From NCBI GenBank assembly GCA_947846985.1, contig CANTUZ010000003.1:56492096-56556095 (forward strand): 64,000 nucleotides of DNA, in the 5' to 3' direction. Of the stretch, positions 37,101 through 64,000 are shown piece after piece. The translations under genes were made by a program, and so were the position numbers. The number at the start of each line of letters is the position of its first letter. The first letter of the stretch is position 1. The stretch is from Fratercula arctica (lineage: Eukaryota > Chordata > Aves > Charadriiformes > Alcidae). The notes under the pieces are model-generated. The model made no database searches and was not told the DNA's origin. It saw only the letters and a program-made list of their open reading frames with translations.

Positions 37101-40100
37101 CCGAAATCTTCGGCAATTTAAGAACACATCAGACACTTCATTGGAAGCTAGACCGAAAATCCACATTTGCAGGACTGAGCTGTGGTCGATGTCATGTGCT
37201 TTGGTTACCAGCGGTAGTTTAGATTTTCAGAACTTCAAAATTCTGGTGATGGTTTTTTCACTCCCCACCATTTCTTGACAGCAAGGGGAGCACTTCTCAT
37301 CATGGCTTCCCATCACACTCCCCTTTCTTTGGTCAACCACTAGGAAAATGGGTCACGATATTGAAACCTGAGCCTCTTCCACATCCTGCTAAAGGCCTTG
37401 TTCCTCACCCACAGACCATACCCATCCCAAACACATCAGCAAACTCCAGTCAGCAGCAAGTCAAATGTATCTCTTGTGTCCAGGCTCACCCATGCATGAG
37501 CCCCCCTGGGTGTCTGCTTTGCTTTGCAGTCTCCCAGAAAACTCCAGCTCACTTTGCTTTAATAAAGGCCTTTCTGCATTGCAGTAGGTGAATCGTGCCC
37601 ATGCCATACAGGGAACTCATATGCTGCCAAACCTTTTTTGTTTTATAAATAATGGCTCCCTCGCATTACCTGTGTATTAACACCATGCTGTGGGACACAT
37701 CATCCACCCAAACTGTTCCCACAGTTCCACAGGAAAACAAACTTCACAAGTCAAAGAATAATTTATGTCTCTTACCACATTAGCCTTTTATTCCAGTTTT
37801 TAGTTTTCTAGTCAGAGATTCCTTTGCTATTCATGTATACTCACAAGCTAGTTCTGACCTACAGCTCATTGGGACTACAGTCAAAACACTCAAGTGCAGG
37901 TTAGTCACCTGCAGGTTAGCAGGACACCGCACAGCCCACGTGGGCCAGGTTATATGACCCAGCACACCATGCCAGCCTCTCCCCTCTCTCCCTGCTAACA
38001 GGGAATGAGTCTCACCTGTCTCCCAGCTCACAAAAAAAAAAGCCATACTGGGGGTGGAAGGCAACCCTCTACTTGACTACAGGGCAGCAGGAAGCCATTA
38101 GTGCGGACGCCATTAGTGAAAGTCCAGCCCATTCCTGAAAGAAACCCACAGAGCCACCCCTGCACGATGACAGGAGAGAGGGCCAGGGAGCTCACCAGTG
38201 GCTGCTGCTTCAAGGGTTAACACCCAGCCACATGCTTGCCCAGCATCCCAGGCAAGCCTTCTGACTGGGAAATAATTAGGTGCACTTGATCCTAGACATT
38301 TGTACTTGCTGTCTTTATTGCTTCTAAAAAAACCTTGAACAATTACTTGTCGCTTCTGCAGCCAAAAAATTTCTAAATTTGTATTCTGAGAATCCACAGT
38401 TACAAAACTCAGTGCTAGGAGAAAAAGCAGACCTTTCTTCCTCTCCAGTGATAAGAAGCCTGTGTGTTTGGAGCTAAAGGGACAAGGACTGCTTGGGGTG
38501 GTCTAAGCAGCTTCAAAGTAGAGTCTAAGCCGACAGATTACTAAACAGAGAGGAATTCTTATGTGAATCAAGAGCTTGGAAGCACTGTCTTGCCAGCAGC
38601 GCTATTTTTACTGGCCAAAGTTATCCTGGACAACAAAACAAACTAGATTATGCTATAAATATTAAAAGCTTTATAGCTGTTTGTTTGTGCAAGAAATTCC
38701 TGGAAAGTCCCTTGGCCTTAATGTAGGGAGGAGAAGGTCAGAGAGGAAGCAGTAAGAAGGGAAAGGGAAATAATTCATTTTGGAGATCAGTGATTTTGTT
38801 CTTATCTTACTCAGTTATAGCAACTTACACCAACTTCCCACCAGAAACAAATGGTCAAGAGCTGCGCCAGAAGATATTAAAACTTCTGTGTGTTCAGTGG
38901 GACATTCAGTGGGCTTGGGGAAGACAGTCTCAGCTAGAGCTGCGTTATGCTTAAGAAAACCTTTGTTCAGGTTCTGCGGAGAGAAATTTAAACACCACGG
39001 TTGCTCTACAAGAACGAATACCACCTGAACTACTGCCCTTACTTCCTACTACCATGTAATAAAAACATATAAATCATATGAGATGCAGCCACTGAAGTCT
39101 GGCCGATCATTTCACCAGGGTGATGAACTTTAGTTTCATTATTATCATCATTCATAAAGTTATGATTCATAAGGTAGAAAAAAGGTTTCTTCCTGCGTTT
39201 TTGTTTGCTTTTTCTTTGGTGTTTTACAGCTTACAGATAAAACCTCATGGCCCATTTGTGACTACTTGGCATTATTAATATTTTCACTGAAAATGTGGAA
39301 GGATTTCATTAGAAGCATTTGCGCTGGAAACAGCTAATGAGGGATGGGAGGGAAACACATTAAGAAGTAGCACTGAGAAGCATGCAATTACTTGAAGAAG
39401 CCATTAAATACATGTATCAGTTTAGACTGTGGCATTTTCTATGGCTTTCAGTAAATATTTCCCAAACAAAAAAAAAAAAAGCCTCTAAGCAAAGTCATGA
39501 GGGCTCACTACCTGCAAAGGCATTCCCTGAGTACACCGAAGCACGCAGCAGCTGAGCGGCAGCAGCGAGCACAGCTCACTGCTTCGTCGGGTTTGCTCCA
39601 TGCGCCCATTCCAACAGGTCCTGCTCTGGCCCGTCCATACTGAAGGAGGGCTATACTTACAGAAGGAATAACAAAACAAAACAGCAACTAACTCACTTTG
39701 CTGAAAGTGCCACTGTAAATTGGACTTGGTTGTCCTCCGAATTCTTTAGCTGCTGCCAAACTGCCACCGCTTTCATCCTCAACAGAGTGCAGGGGACAAA
39801 CAGAAATTGCAATCACAAATTGATCCCAAGGATTTTCCCTGCAAATCAGCACTGTCCAGCATTTGTTTTATGATTAATTTCTCTATCTCCATAGCCAGTT
39901 AACAAATCACGTAATCACATAAGAGGTATCTTTGCCCTCTCCCAAAATAATTTATTAGGTTAACTCTGTAACCACTTAAGGGGGAAAGTCAGTGGCTTAC
40001 ATCATCCTGAGCAACTGAGGTGGCCACACAGGGAGGTTTAAAAAAAAAAAAAAAAAAAAAAAGAAAATGTTTACATCCATTCTATGTCATGCTAAAACAA

Positions 40101-43100
40101 ACACATTTCTCCCACTGGCAGGAACTGGAGGACACCCAAAGGTCTGGGTTTTTTTTTCTTCCACCAAATATGTAATCCTCATTTTTCTTCCTACTGGCAA
40201 AGTACATACAACAGACAACTCCTGCCTGTTTCATATTCAGTATGTATAAAAAAAATTCCAACTCTAAGTTATATTGGCCCAGCCATATTGTTTTAAAATT
40301 TGACTTTCCACTTCTGGATTCAGTCCAGCATAACCTAAACTAAGGTTTTGGACCACTGCATGAGGTCCCATGGAAAAGACACAATCTCACCAGCAGGTAC
40401 CGACTACCACAAAAGAGCAAAACTGATGGTTACGCACTTGCCAGGGAGCTGGGTTGGCATTGTGCAGGCAACAGCAGAAAAGAGAGGTTACTATTTTAAA
40501 CTGATGCAGCAGCAGCGTAGGCAGTGGAATTTGGTGAAATTATATGTTGACAGCAGCTCTTGACTGCTTTTGTCATGTATCTTACAGCTCAAGTGCTGTG
40601 CACGGAACTATATATAACTACTTTGAGTGAGTGCCCTTGTTTCATATTCCAGCACCACACAAATGTAGCAGCAGAAACAAATGGGCCTGTAGCACTTGTG
40701 TGGGTTGTTTTCTCTGCAGAGTTCCTGCTATGCTGCTGAAAGGGTGTTCAACACAACACAGACCCATACATCCAGCTCAGCCAGGCCCCTCTCTCTTCAT
40801 TCTCCAAACTGGGTCCTTTTTGAGTGCTCTTTCTACATTTTAGTTTAAGTCGATGGCTTTCTTGAGAGTTCTTGTCCATTATAAAGCCTTACAGCTTGCA
40901 AGATGACAGAAGCATTTCTACGTGATGGCCACAAAGAGCGTGTGTTCCATAAGCAAGGCATGTGGCAAGGAAAACTCAGACTAAAGAGAAGAAAGACATC
41001 ACAGTTGTACAGCCAAAGTCAGTTTACTCCAAAGGACCCAACACTTCTTTCCAACGGGGCACGAGTATTTCTAACTCATGGTCTGAGACGGTGCACTAGG
41101 ACGTACACCAGAAACCAGGGGAAGAAGGACTTAAGTGCAGAAACCACAAGCACAATCCAGCACCCACTCTCCTCCAAGATACCAATCCTGCTGGCAAAGG
41201 CAGTTCTGACAATGCACGCACACAAGAGCTTGGCTGCCCAGATCATGACTCCAAAAATTGACTGATGAATGCAGAAAAACTCCTGTGGAAGTAAAACCCG
41301 CAGAAAAGGTTTGAGCTGAATTTATCATCAAGGTCCAAGTTAAAGCTTGATGAGGCATTTAACTTTGTCTGTTCAGGATGTGGCTGCAGGTAAGGAGCAG
41401 TTTGTGAAGATTGCCTGTTGACAATGTAATAAAAACAGGACATACAATTTGGACCAAAAAAAAATTATTTTTGTAAAACGAAAATTCTTTATCCTCTCCA
41501 ACTATAATGCTAGCCTTCACCATCTGTTTCCTGGTTTGGCTAAGTTTTAGAACTTTTTTTACCTCTCTTTCTGTTCAATGAGCACCTAGCTTGTGGAGCA
41601 TGTTGTTTTTAAAACAAGCCCCGCTTCTGAGGAAAAGAAGGTTATCAGTTCATTGATTAGTACAAAATTAGTATACTAACAGTACTCCGTCCACCTCAGT
41701 TGGTCATCCAGAATTCAAACACTGATTAATTTAACTAACCATAGTATTAGAGGAAACACAGTTTTTGAAGAATTGCCCTGAACTCTGTCTCTACAAGCCA
41801 TTAGTACTCATTTTTATAACTTATTTCCTCTTTCATATTACCATCCAGAATAGTATTTTTCTCACAATGGTTATGTAAGGGAACACCCAAGGTACTGGCT
41901 CGCAAACACTCTACAGACTAAAACAGAAGCCTGCTCAGTGTTTCTGAACTGCACATTCCTGAAACTTCACTATACATCTATGCAAGAGTGCCAAATAGTC
42001 TTTTACGTTTTTGTGGATTTTACAATCTTTTCCAACAAACTGTCATGTTTTGCCACTCTGACAGAGTATTCAAAGTACTGTGGAGCACTGTACCACGGCA
42101 GGATATCTGGATACGTATGTTGTACTCATTAGGGAAGTCAACCTAGGCACAGTTTTTGTTATAACAGATACATGTACCTTCAATACCAAGAGACAAGCCA
42201 AGTTTCTGCATAATAGCAGTTTCTAACTAGTTACCTACATTTTTCTCAGATTAAGCCAGAAAGATATTGCCTATGATTTATTCCTAGATCTGTGGGTCTT
42301 TTTTCTTTTACCCCTAAACTAGAGAGCGCCCTCTATATTTGCTATACGCAGTAAGAAGTTAAGAAATCAACTTCTTTTAAATTTAACCTCTTGGACAAAG
42401 AAAGGGCACTAGCCTTTGGGAGTTCAGATGTTTCCCCTCACTTTTCAATTAACATGGTATGAAGAGGAAGAGCAGAAGTGAGTAAGAGAAACTATTCCAC
42501 AAACACAGGGCAGAGCTCATTCTTTCCAAATGAGATTAAAATGCAAAAGGAAAGATCTGAGCAAGTTGAATTTTTAACACTTCTCCATACACTAGAACTT
42601 CTAACAGGAGTTGTTACTGTGAAGAAGAAAAATAACTACAGTCAGAAATACCGTGACATGCACTGCTATAGGATTTTCCTGCATTTTAGACCATTCTCCC
42701 AAGCCAACGGCGGCATTTCTCCCAAATGGCAATGATAGCGGTGAACGACCTGTGCCATGTTGCTGTTTGCTAAACATCAGCTGGTTAATATTGTGCATCG
42801 CACACAGATGTCTCTATTCTTTGCTAGGGGAGAGGGGTTATGTAGGGAAGCAAACCATCTAAAGTCTGAGTGCTTTTCATCGAACCATGTAAAACCTGCC
42901 CTTAAAGATTTTATTTCTATCAGGTCCTTGCAACTTCACTTTATTTCTCTTCCTACGCTGGTACTTCTGTTTCCCCCCTTCATTTGGTGTTCATGCAGTG
43001 AGGAACTTCAATGTTTCTTTGAAACAAAATATAGGACTTTTATTAGCAGCCACCACATATCTGTAGCAGCTTATTCAACCGATTGCATTATCATCCAGTG

Positions 43101-44734
43101 GCAACAGCACACTTGTTCTTTACACAACACCAAGCCCGTCTCCACACCACAGCCTGACTCCCCTGTCTACTCCACTGGCTCTCTTGGAAAGAGCTTTCTG
43201 GTATTATTAATGTTTTGTAACAAATATAAAGACAAGGAAATAAAGAGCTACATGCTTCCTTCTTTGGTAAAGAAATGCTTTGGACATTATTAGTGCATAC
43301 CTGAGCCAAGAAACACCCTTGCTTAGTGGTCACCTCTCAGAGCCACATACAACCACTCCACGTAACAAGAGGCTCCATAGGATAGAGGAGAGAAGCTTTG
43401 GTGTGACATATACATAGGTAAAGCAGCTACCGGAAAGTCCTTGAAGAAATAAGTGAGGTTCCTTCTGCTAGTGTTGGCCATACTGGTTGAGAATATTGAT
43501 TAGAGAGTGGCTATGGAGCAGTGGTCCTTTCTCGAAATATCTAGACTGCAGGTGGCTATGGACTTACAGCCTTTCCCAAGTTCTTCAGACCTCCTCCCCT
43601 CTCCAAGCAAGAAGAGAAGGGACTTTACTTTTCCTTGAACTTGACATGATTTATGAACATGTGTCTCCCATAGATATTCCCTTCTTTTCCTTCCTTTCTC
43701 TCAGGAAAAGAGACAAAAATGCGTCAATTAAAACTCATTTTCAATTTGAATCAAGATTCTGAGAGTGAACAATGAGTACATAATCATAAAGCCCAACAAC
43801 AGCTGATAGAAGTTTCTAATAGAGGACAATCTTGCAGCCAATACCTTCACAGCTACCCCTGTGTAGCAAGATCAGATCCGGTCTTTAAACAGATGCAGAC
43901 ATTTGGAAGAAGGTCAAGCTACATATATTAGAGAGCTACACAGGCAAAGGAAAAAGGGGTCTGGTGTTTAATTCACATTACCAAGTGCTTAAAGCTACAG
44001 CTATCTATTTTATTGTTCTTTTAAGTTTTCCTGATGCATTTGGTTTTCAGTCACCAATGCCACCAGCATAGGAAGCAAAAAGCTCTACTCTATCTAATAT
44101 CTATAAAATAGAGTTTGCTCTCATAGGTCTTTCAATTGCACTTATCTCCTCATGTTTCAAAAAACAGAGATATGGCCATATTTTAGATCCCTGTGTTAAA
44201 CTGCATGTTCCTGTAAGTGAAGTCACTGCATTAAAAAGTTGCAAGAGGTAGAGAGGCAGGGGAAGAGTGCGTATGTCCAATATTCATAACTGCAACCCAG
44301 AATAGCCTATCTATTACTAGAGAGAACAGTTATTGGAGCTTTTCCATCTGATAATCAAAGAGGGGGGGAAAAGAAACCCTCTCTGCTGAGGCCAATAAAA
44401 TGCCAGCTTCCCAGAAAAGACTCCTACACACCATACATTACATAAAAAGATCTGCAGCATACAGCAAGCAATACTTGCAGACAAGAGTATTAAGAAGTCA
44501 AGGTAGCTTACTGGAGCACGTAAGTTCACAGTAGTAAGGATGCAGCTTTTCCAACAAAAACAGGCATATCATTTTCTGCTACGTTTATTCTGCATACATA
44601 CACTCCAATGGCCAAAAGTCCATCAACAGTGATGAATAAAGCTCAAGAGGGACAAAAAAAACCCCAATATTATTTGCCTTTTTGATTGCAAAACCATGTA
44701 CAACTGTTTTCAATGATCTTGGCTAATTTACACT
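34136..44734. other. Intergenic stretch
   Basis: No gene recognised. A strong GC-rich hairpin sits at 34184-34205. About 38530-38720 and 39100-39460 resemble conserved non-coding elements. 39485-39680 is a short CpG-containing block. All frames are short and unrelated to known families by eye. Confidence 0.5.
40040..40062 (+). repeat. A23 tract
   Basis: A run of 23 A without a recognisable retroposon body upstream. Confidence 0.95.
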
Positions 44735-45309
44735 GGAAACTCATCTGCATTAGACAAAGTATTGCCAGCAGGTTGAGAGAGGTGAACCTTTCCCTCTGCT
44801 CAGCACTGGTGAGGCCACATCTGGGGTACTGTGTCCAGTTCTGGGTTCCCCAGTACAAGAGAGACACGGACATACTGGAGACAGTTCAATGAAGTGACAC
44901 CAAGATGATGAAGGGACTGAAGCACCTCTCCTATGAGAAAAGTCTGAGAGAGCTGGGACTGTTCAGCCTGAAGAAGAGAAAGCTCAGGGAGATCTTCTCG
45001 ATGTGTATAAATACCTGAAGAGAGAGTCCAAAGACGACAGAGCCAGGCTCTTTCACGACCGAAGGCAACAAACTAAAACACAGGAGATTCCCTCTGAACA
45101 TCAGGAAACACTTTTTTACTGTGAGGGTGACCGAGCACTGGCATAGGTTGCCCAGGGAGATTGTGGAGTTTCCATCCTTGGAGATATTCAAAAGCCATCT
45201 GGATATAGTCCCGGGCAACCAAGTCCAGGTGGCCCTGCGTGAGCAGGGGAGTTGGAACAGATGACCTCCAGAGATTCCTTCCAACCTCAACCATTCTGTG
45301 ATTCTGTGA
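44735..45309 (+). repeat. CR1 LINE 3' fragment with terminal octamers
   Basis: Sense CR1 3' end. Recognisable pieces are gcattagacaaagtattgcc, ggggtactgtgtccagttct, gccacctgaagaagag-type text and ttgcccagggagattgtgg. It ends with two tandem octamers attctgtg at 45293-45308, the diagnostic CR1 terminus. The open frames on the minus strand here are shadows of the repeat. Confidence 0.93.
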
Positions 45310-46758
45310 AACTGCAATACCACTTCTGGTAATTTCCAGAAAAGTACCTCCGTTTCCGCTGTTCGTAAAAGCCAGGCAACACTTTCCCAGGACAATCAGT
45401 TCTTGGTATCTGTATGACTGGCTGACAGAAGGTTAAGTTCAGTACCTTAACTCAGGATGGTTAGGATGCTGGAGCATGGAGAGGATGAACATGGAGAGAA
45501 CATTGTTTGGTTGGATTTGTTGGGCTGTTGGGTTGTAGGGTCTTTTTTTTTTTTTTTGGCAGGGGCGAGGGGAGGAAATTAGCTTGTATTTAGGCAACAA
45601 GACAGATTTTGAAAGTGTCATTGCCTAAATGCTTACAAATTCCTCTTTCCTTATAGCTGCCGTGATTTAAGTCTACTTCACTAGGCCAAGCTTATTTCAC
45701 TATGCCTAGAACTTCAAGACAACCTCACCAAAGAAAGGCAGGAAACTTCAGTGTCTTAAAACGTGCCCAGGCACAACCCAAAAACTGAGTGCACCCATAA
45801 ATTCTTCCACACCAATATGCATGAATGCATACAACAAAGTATATCCTTCCCCATTCATTTTTAAACCATGGAAAACAGGACAATAAAGACAAGCAAAAAG
45901 TCTATTTTAGAGCCTTGTTTAGACAACATCTCTGACGTTAAATCAAAGTTATCGAATTGAATTAAATTAAAACAATTCAGTCGGTTTGGGGCTGGACTAT
46001 ATTACAACACAGTGCCTACAACATGACAGTTCCATCCTTCTCCTCAGAGGCAGGACCAAACTGGTCTTGGTCTAGGACTCAACACACTGCAGCTGTGTTT
46101 GGCCACATCTCTAGTACAGACTGCCACCTCAGGGGGGCGGAGAAGAGTGGCACAAGACAGCCATAGTATAATCTACTTTGATCAAAAAGTTCCAAACCAG
46201 CCCCAACCTAAATCACCAGTGAGTCAGAATCAAGCATAATTAATTGAGAACGGAATTCAACAGCCCTGTGTCTCTGCAGGGCTGTAGCACACCTTCATTA
46301 ACTTGTTGCAGCGGAGTGGTCACATCTTCACAGCCAGAATTATGGTATGTTTTTAACACTTGTGTTATCACATACGATTCCTGTCTCAGTCCAAAGTGCA
46401 AGCTAGCGTTTAACCTCCCTCCTTCCCCACCAATTATTAAATACAAATTATTCTTCTTTTCTTCAGCAAGACCAAAGGAGTAAAGGCTGTTGGCAATGCA
46501 TCATCTACAAAAATAGTTAGTCTTATAATTAATTAGTGAGGAATAGAAGAGATTTTCTTTTTCTTTTCATTTGACTAATCTGTGCCCAGTACCGCAGACA
46601 GGAAGGTACAAACTGTATCTGTTTAAGTGAAAAAAATATATACAACTATATTTAACATTTAAATTACTTTAAACACAACTGTTTGCATACTAACAATCTT
46701 ATGTACATTCAGTTTTAAACAATACCTCTTTAATATACTCTTCTTTTGTTAAACAAGT
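45310..46758. other. Intergenic, downstream of CNKSR3
   Basis: AT-rich. It contains a T15-type tract near 45542-45558. It may include part of a longer CNKSR3 3' UTR. Nothing else seen. Confidence 0.5.
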
Positions 46759-47772
46759 TTTATTTTCCTCCCAAAATACCCAATGCTACTTTAAAATTCT
46801 GGAGGGGAAGAAGTTTGAGCTATATAGAAAATAGCAAGATGTCTTACAATTGTAATGTATAATAGCACATATTTTTCATAAAAACAACACATCATTCAAA
46901 AACTGAACCTCTGTAAAAGTTCTCAAAAGTCCAACAGGACTGTCTTTAAAAGCTTACTTTGGTTAACAGCAAATCATTCTTAAACAATTAAGGAAAAAAA
47001 TATATATTCTTTTACCACCTCTACAGATGCATTTCCTTAGCATGTTGTAGCAACCCATGTATCTTTACAGATGAGCACTGTGCTGCCCAGCACTCTTTAT
47101 TTGTACTGTGATTTCAATAAAATGGATTATATATCAGGTTGGATTGATTTATAATTAAATTAGTCCAACTTCCTAAGATCTCTGAATAAGAGAACTCTCT
47201 TCCTAAGACGTCCTAAGATCTCTGGATATCAGAGAAAGAATGGCAACACTAGTAATTCTTCCTCACAAGGTTGATCTCATGCAGTACTTCCAACAGCATT
47301 GCTAATTTGCATGAAACTGCCATTTCCCTGCTTATCTTTCCTGGTCAGGAGAGTAACACAACTTCTGCTGAGCTCTACATACTCTGACACCAGCCAGGTG
47401 CACCAGCCTCTGAGCATTCAGACAAATGAAGCGCCACTGGACTTAACAGTAATGCAATGATTTCCTCTGAGTCATTATGCAGATTTCAGGTGACGTGTGG
47501 CCTCCATATCACTGAAGTTTTACTCATTTCAAGGGGAATAAATGTTCTCAGCTTTTGGTCATGAAGAGGAACTTGATCTTTACCTTTCTTCCCTCCTTGC
47601 ACTATGAAACCCTCTGATCCATCAAAAAATCACAAACAAAGAAAAAAAACAAAAAATGTAAGATTCTCCAGGAAAAGAACACTGCATTAGTCACTATGCA
47701 TCAGTTAAGCTGAAAAGTAGAGAAGTCTGACTGATGAGCAAAGGCACTTGGTAACAGTCCTGTGAACAATAG
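46759..47772 (-). other. CNKSR3: Probable CNKSR3 3' UTR
   Basis: AT-rich sequence directly after the stop codon. On the minus strand AATAAA occurs at 47101-47096 (UTR about 0.67 kb) and again at 46764-46759 (about 1.0 kb). Either could be the cleavage signal, and a longer UTR is not excluded. The segment contains a local duplication at 47171-47224. The boundaries are inference; only transcript data could fix them. Confidence 0.5.
47096..47101 (-). terminator. CNKSR3: Candidate polyadenylation signal AATAAA of CNKSR3
   Basis: First canonical AATAAA on the minus strand after the CNKSR3 stop codon, followed by a T/G-containing stretch. A second copy lies at 46759-46764. Confidence 0.4.
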
Positions 47773-62227
<14,455 letters not shown>

Positions 62228-64000
62228 CTAAAAACAAACCAAAAACACAAGCCCTATGTTAACCAATAAACGTGTAAACACATCATCTCTGAAAACACTG
62301 CAAAACTGCCACTTTAACCTCAAACTGAGAGATATTTATGCTGCAGGGATTAATCAGATTAGTTTCACCCAGTAGGGCTCAAATGTACTGTTAAACAATC
62401 TTTTCTGGCTCTGGTAGAAAGCAATAATAAACCTTGAAAACTAAGAGAACATGGGATTCAATTACAGCAGCAAATTTTTCCAGAAAAGCAGAACGCTGCA
62501 CAATAAAACTTTACTTTTAGAAGGCCAGGAACACGAGCTTGCCTTACGCCGATAAACCCTTACTCGGGCGCTCCTCTTTCCCAGGCACCAAAATGGATCT
62601 AAAACATATTGTTAAAAACAGCAAGAAAAGTGATTTTTAAAAATATGCTATCAATGACATTCCTGAGGGCCAGAGGACTGCATACAAAGCATTATTTACA
62701 CAGCCCAGGTACAAAAGTCTTTGAACTGAAACAAGTTCATGTAACAGACTACAGAAGTCATCATTGTTTTCTGCAAGGACAGCTGAAATAGAGAATGGTA
62801 TTAGATTCTCAGATTAAAAAGTTAAAACAAAGTAAACAATGTAACAAGATTTACAGTATCTATAAGGAGAAAAACCCCAACGCCCAAGCATTTAAACGAG
62901 TTTAAATTTAAAGATATTGCCATTGACATCTCAACCTGCATAACTACCACACAACGCCCGAGAGATGCATCCAGGAGCTGTGAATTGAAGTGGTTCCATA
63001 TTTCTAATCATCCTCAACACTTCTTCTGTCCCTTCCTAGCTCTAGTCTGTGCTTTTAAATACAGAAATCCAAAAAAATGTCCTCCAGATACAGACACACC
63101 AGGGATATAGAACATAGCTGAGCTGTTCTATTTCTTATGTTTTCATAATAAGTCTTAACACCCTGTTCACTGTTTTAATGGTCACCAAGGAACTGAGGTC
63201 ACGCTTTTTACATTCTGTCACTAAAAGCTTCAAGACTTTTCCTCAACGCTACTACAAAGTTTAGACTCCATCATTATGCATCAGCATAATTTTTCTCTAC
63301 TAAATTCATCTGCGTGAATCAATAGTGAATGCCACCTATCATCATGCAGCCCAGTTGCTCAACATTGCAAAGTCCTTTCGCTCCTCTTCATTTCTGTTTA
63401 CACTGATTATTATTTTAACCTTAAAGTTTGCCATAAAACTTTAAGAAACAGTGGAGTAAACTCTGTTCCTTGTATCGATATGGCTGTCATTAAAGTGAAC
63501 TGGAATCTTACTGCATTCCTCCCTTGCTTTATTATTCACCCACTTTTACACATCATTACCAATTACGCAGTGCAGCATTGGTTCCCCAAGAGCCACCCTG
63601 GTCTTTTCTCCACTATGAGAACTGACCATTTATTCCTACACTCAGTTCCCTAATAAGAAGTATTTCTGAAGTCTAAAAACTCAACTAAAGATTTTTTTAG
63701 TTGTATTTATCTCTTCCATGTCAGTAGACTCCTTTGGATCATTCCAATGTATCTGCAGTGTCCCAGTACAAAATAGCATTGATTCTTCCCCCATTAATGC
63801 TTTTTCTCATATGTACCAATCCCATTCTTTACTATAGCTCATATCAATTTGGCAGAGCAGTACTCTAACGCTTTTTAAAAGGCTGGGGTTGTATTCACCA
63901 ACTTCCATTTCCCTGTCATCAAAGGCTGATTTAACTGACAGATTAGGCACCATTTTTAGTAGTTTTATTAATACAGTTCAGCAATCTCATATCTCAGTTC
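62228..64000 (-). other. CNKSR3: CNKSR3 upstream intron, runs off the window
   Basis: The human residues just before the first exon seen here (CRIC segment ending DLTTTVQK) have no match in this stretch on either strand. The previous exon must therefore lie beyond 64000. Only AT-rich sequence and short chance frames are visible. Confidence 0.7.

Noticed and set aside
39485..39680. Possible minus-strand exon with a GCAG|gtagtg donor and CpG content
   Set aside because: The acceptor is poor, the 64-codon frame matches nothing and no partner exon was seen. It may be an RNA gene exon, but support is too thin.
44931..45395. 154-codon minus-strand frame
   Set aside because: Antisense of a CR1 3' end; the long frame is a property of the repeat.

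Overview
The window is vertebrate nuclear DNA, almost certainly from a bird. It has GT-AG introns, long AT-rich non-coding stretches, several CR1 LINE fragments with the CR1 terminal octamer, and two LTR types of the kind common in neoavian birds. There are no operons and no prokaryotic genes.

The one gene I recognise with certainty is CNKSR3 (connector enhancer of kinase suppressor of Ras 3) on the minus strand. Nine coding exons between 62227 and 47773 give 386 codons from the end of the CRIC region through the PDZ domain and the CNK-specific middle region to the natural stop. Every splice phase fits. The exons for the SAM domain and most of CRIC lie beyond the right edge of the window. One intron uses a GC donor (49580-49581). 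The 3' UTR probably ends near 47.1 or 46.76 kb.

Left of CNKSR3, about 46 kb appears to be intergenic. In mammals the next gene on the same strand is IPCEF1, but none of its exons were found here. The stretch holds CR1 copies at 1782-2052, 15085-15690, 15858-16223 and 44735-45309, and older CR1/L3-like relics at 19965-20290 and 33794-34135. Two LTRs lie in the same orientation at 20632-21221 and 21673-22769, with a 28-bp perfect palindrome between them. Simple repeats include a run of 27 G. Several AT-rich, homeobox-motif-bearing blocks look like conserved non-coding elements, but this cannot be tested without alignments.

The most unexpected item is a 156-codon minus-strand frame at 3447-3917. 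Its spacing of key residues resembles the A2M domain of the complement C3/C5/alpha-2-macroglobulin family. It could be an exon of an unrecognised gene or a relic.
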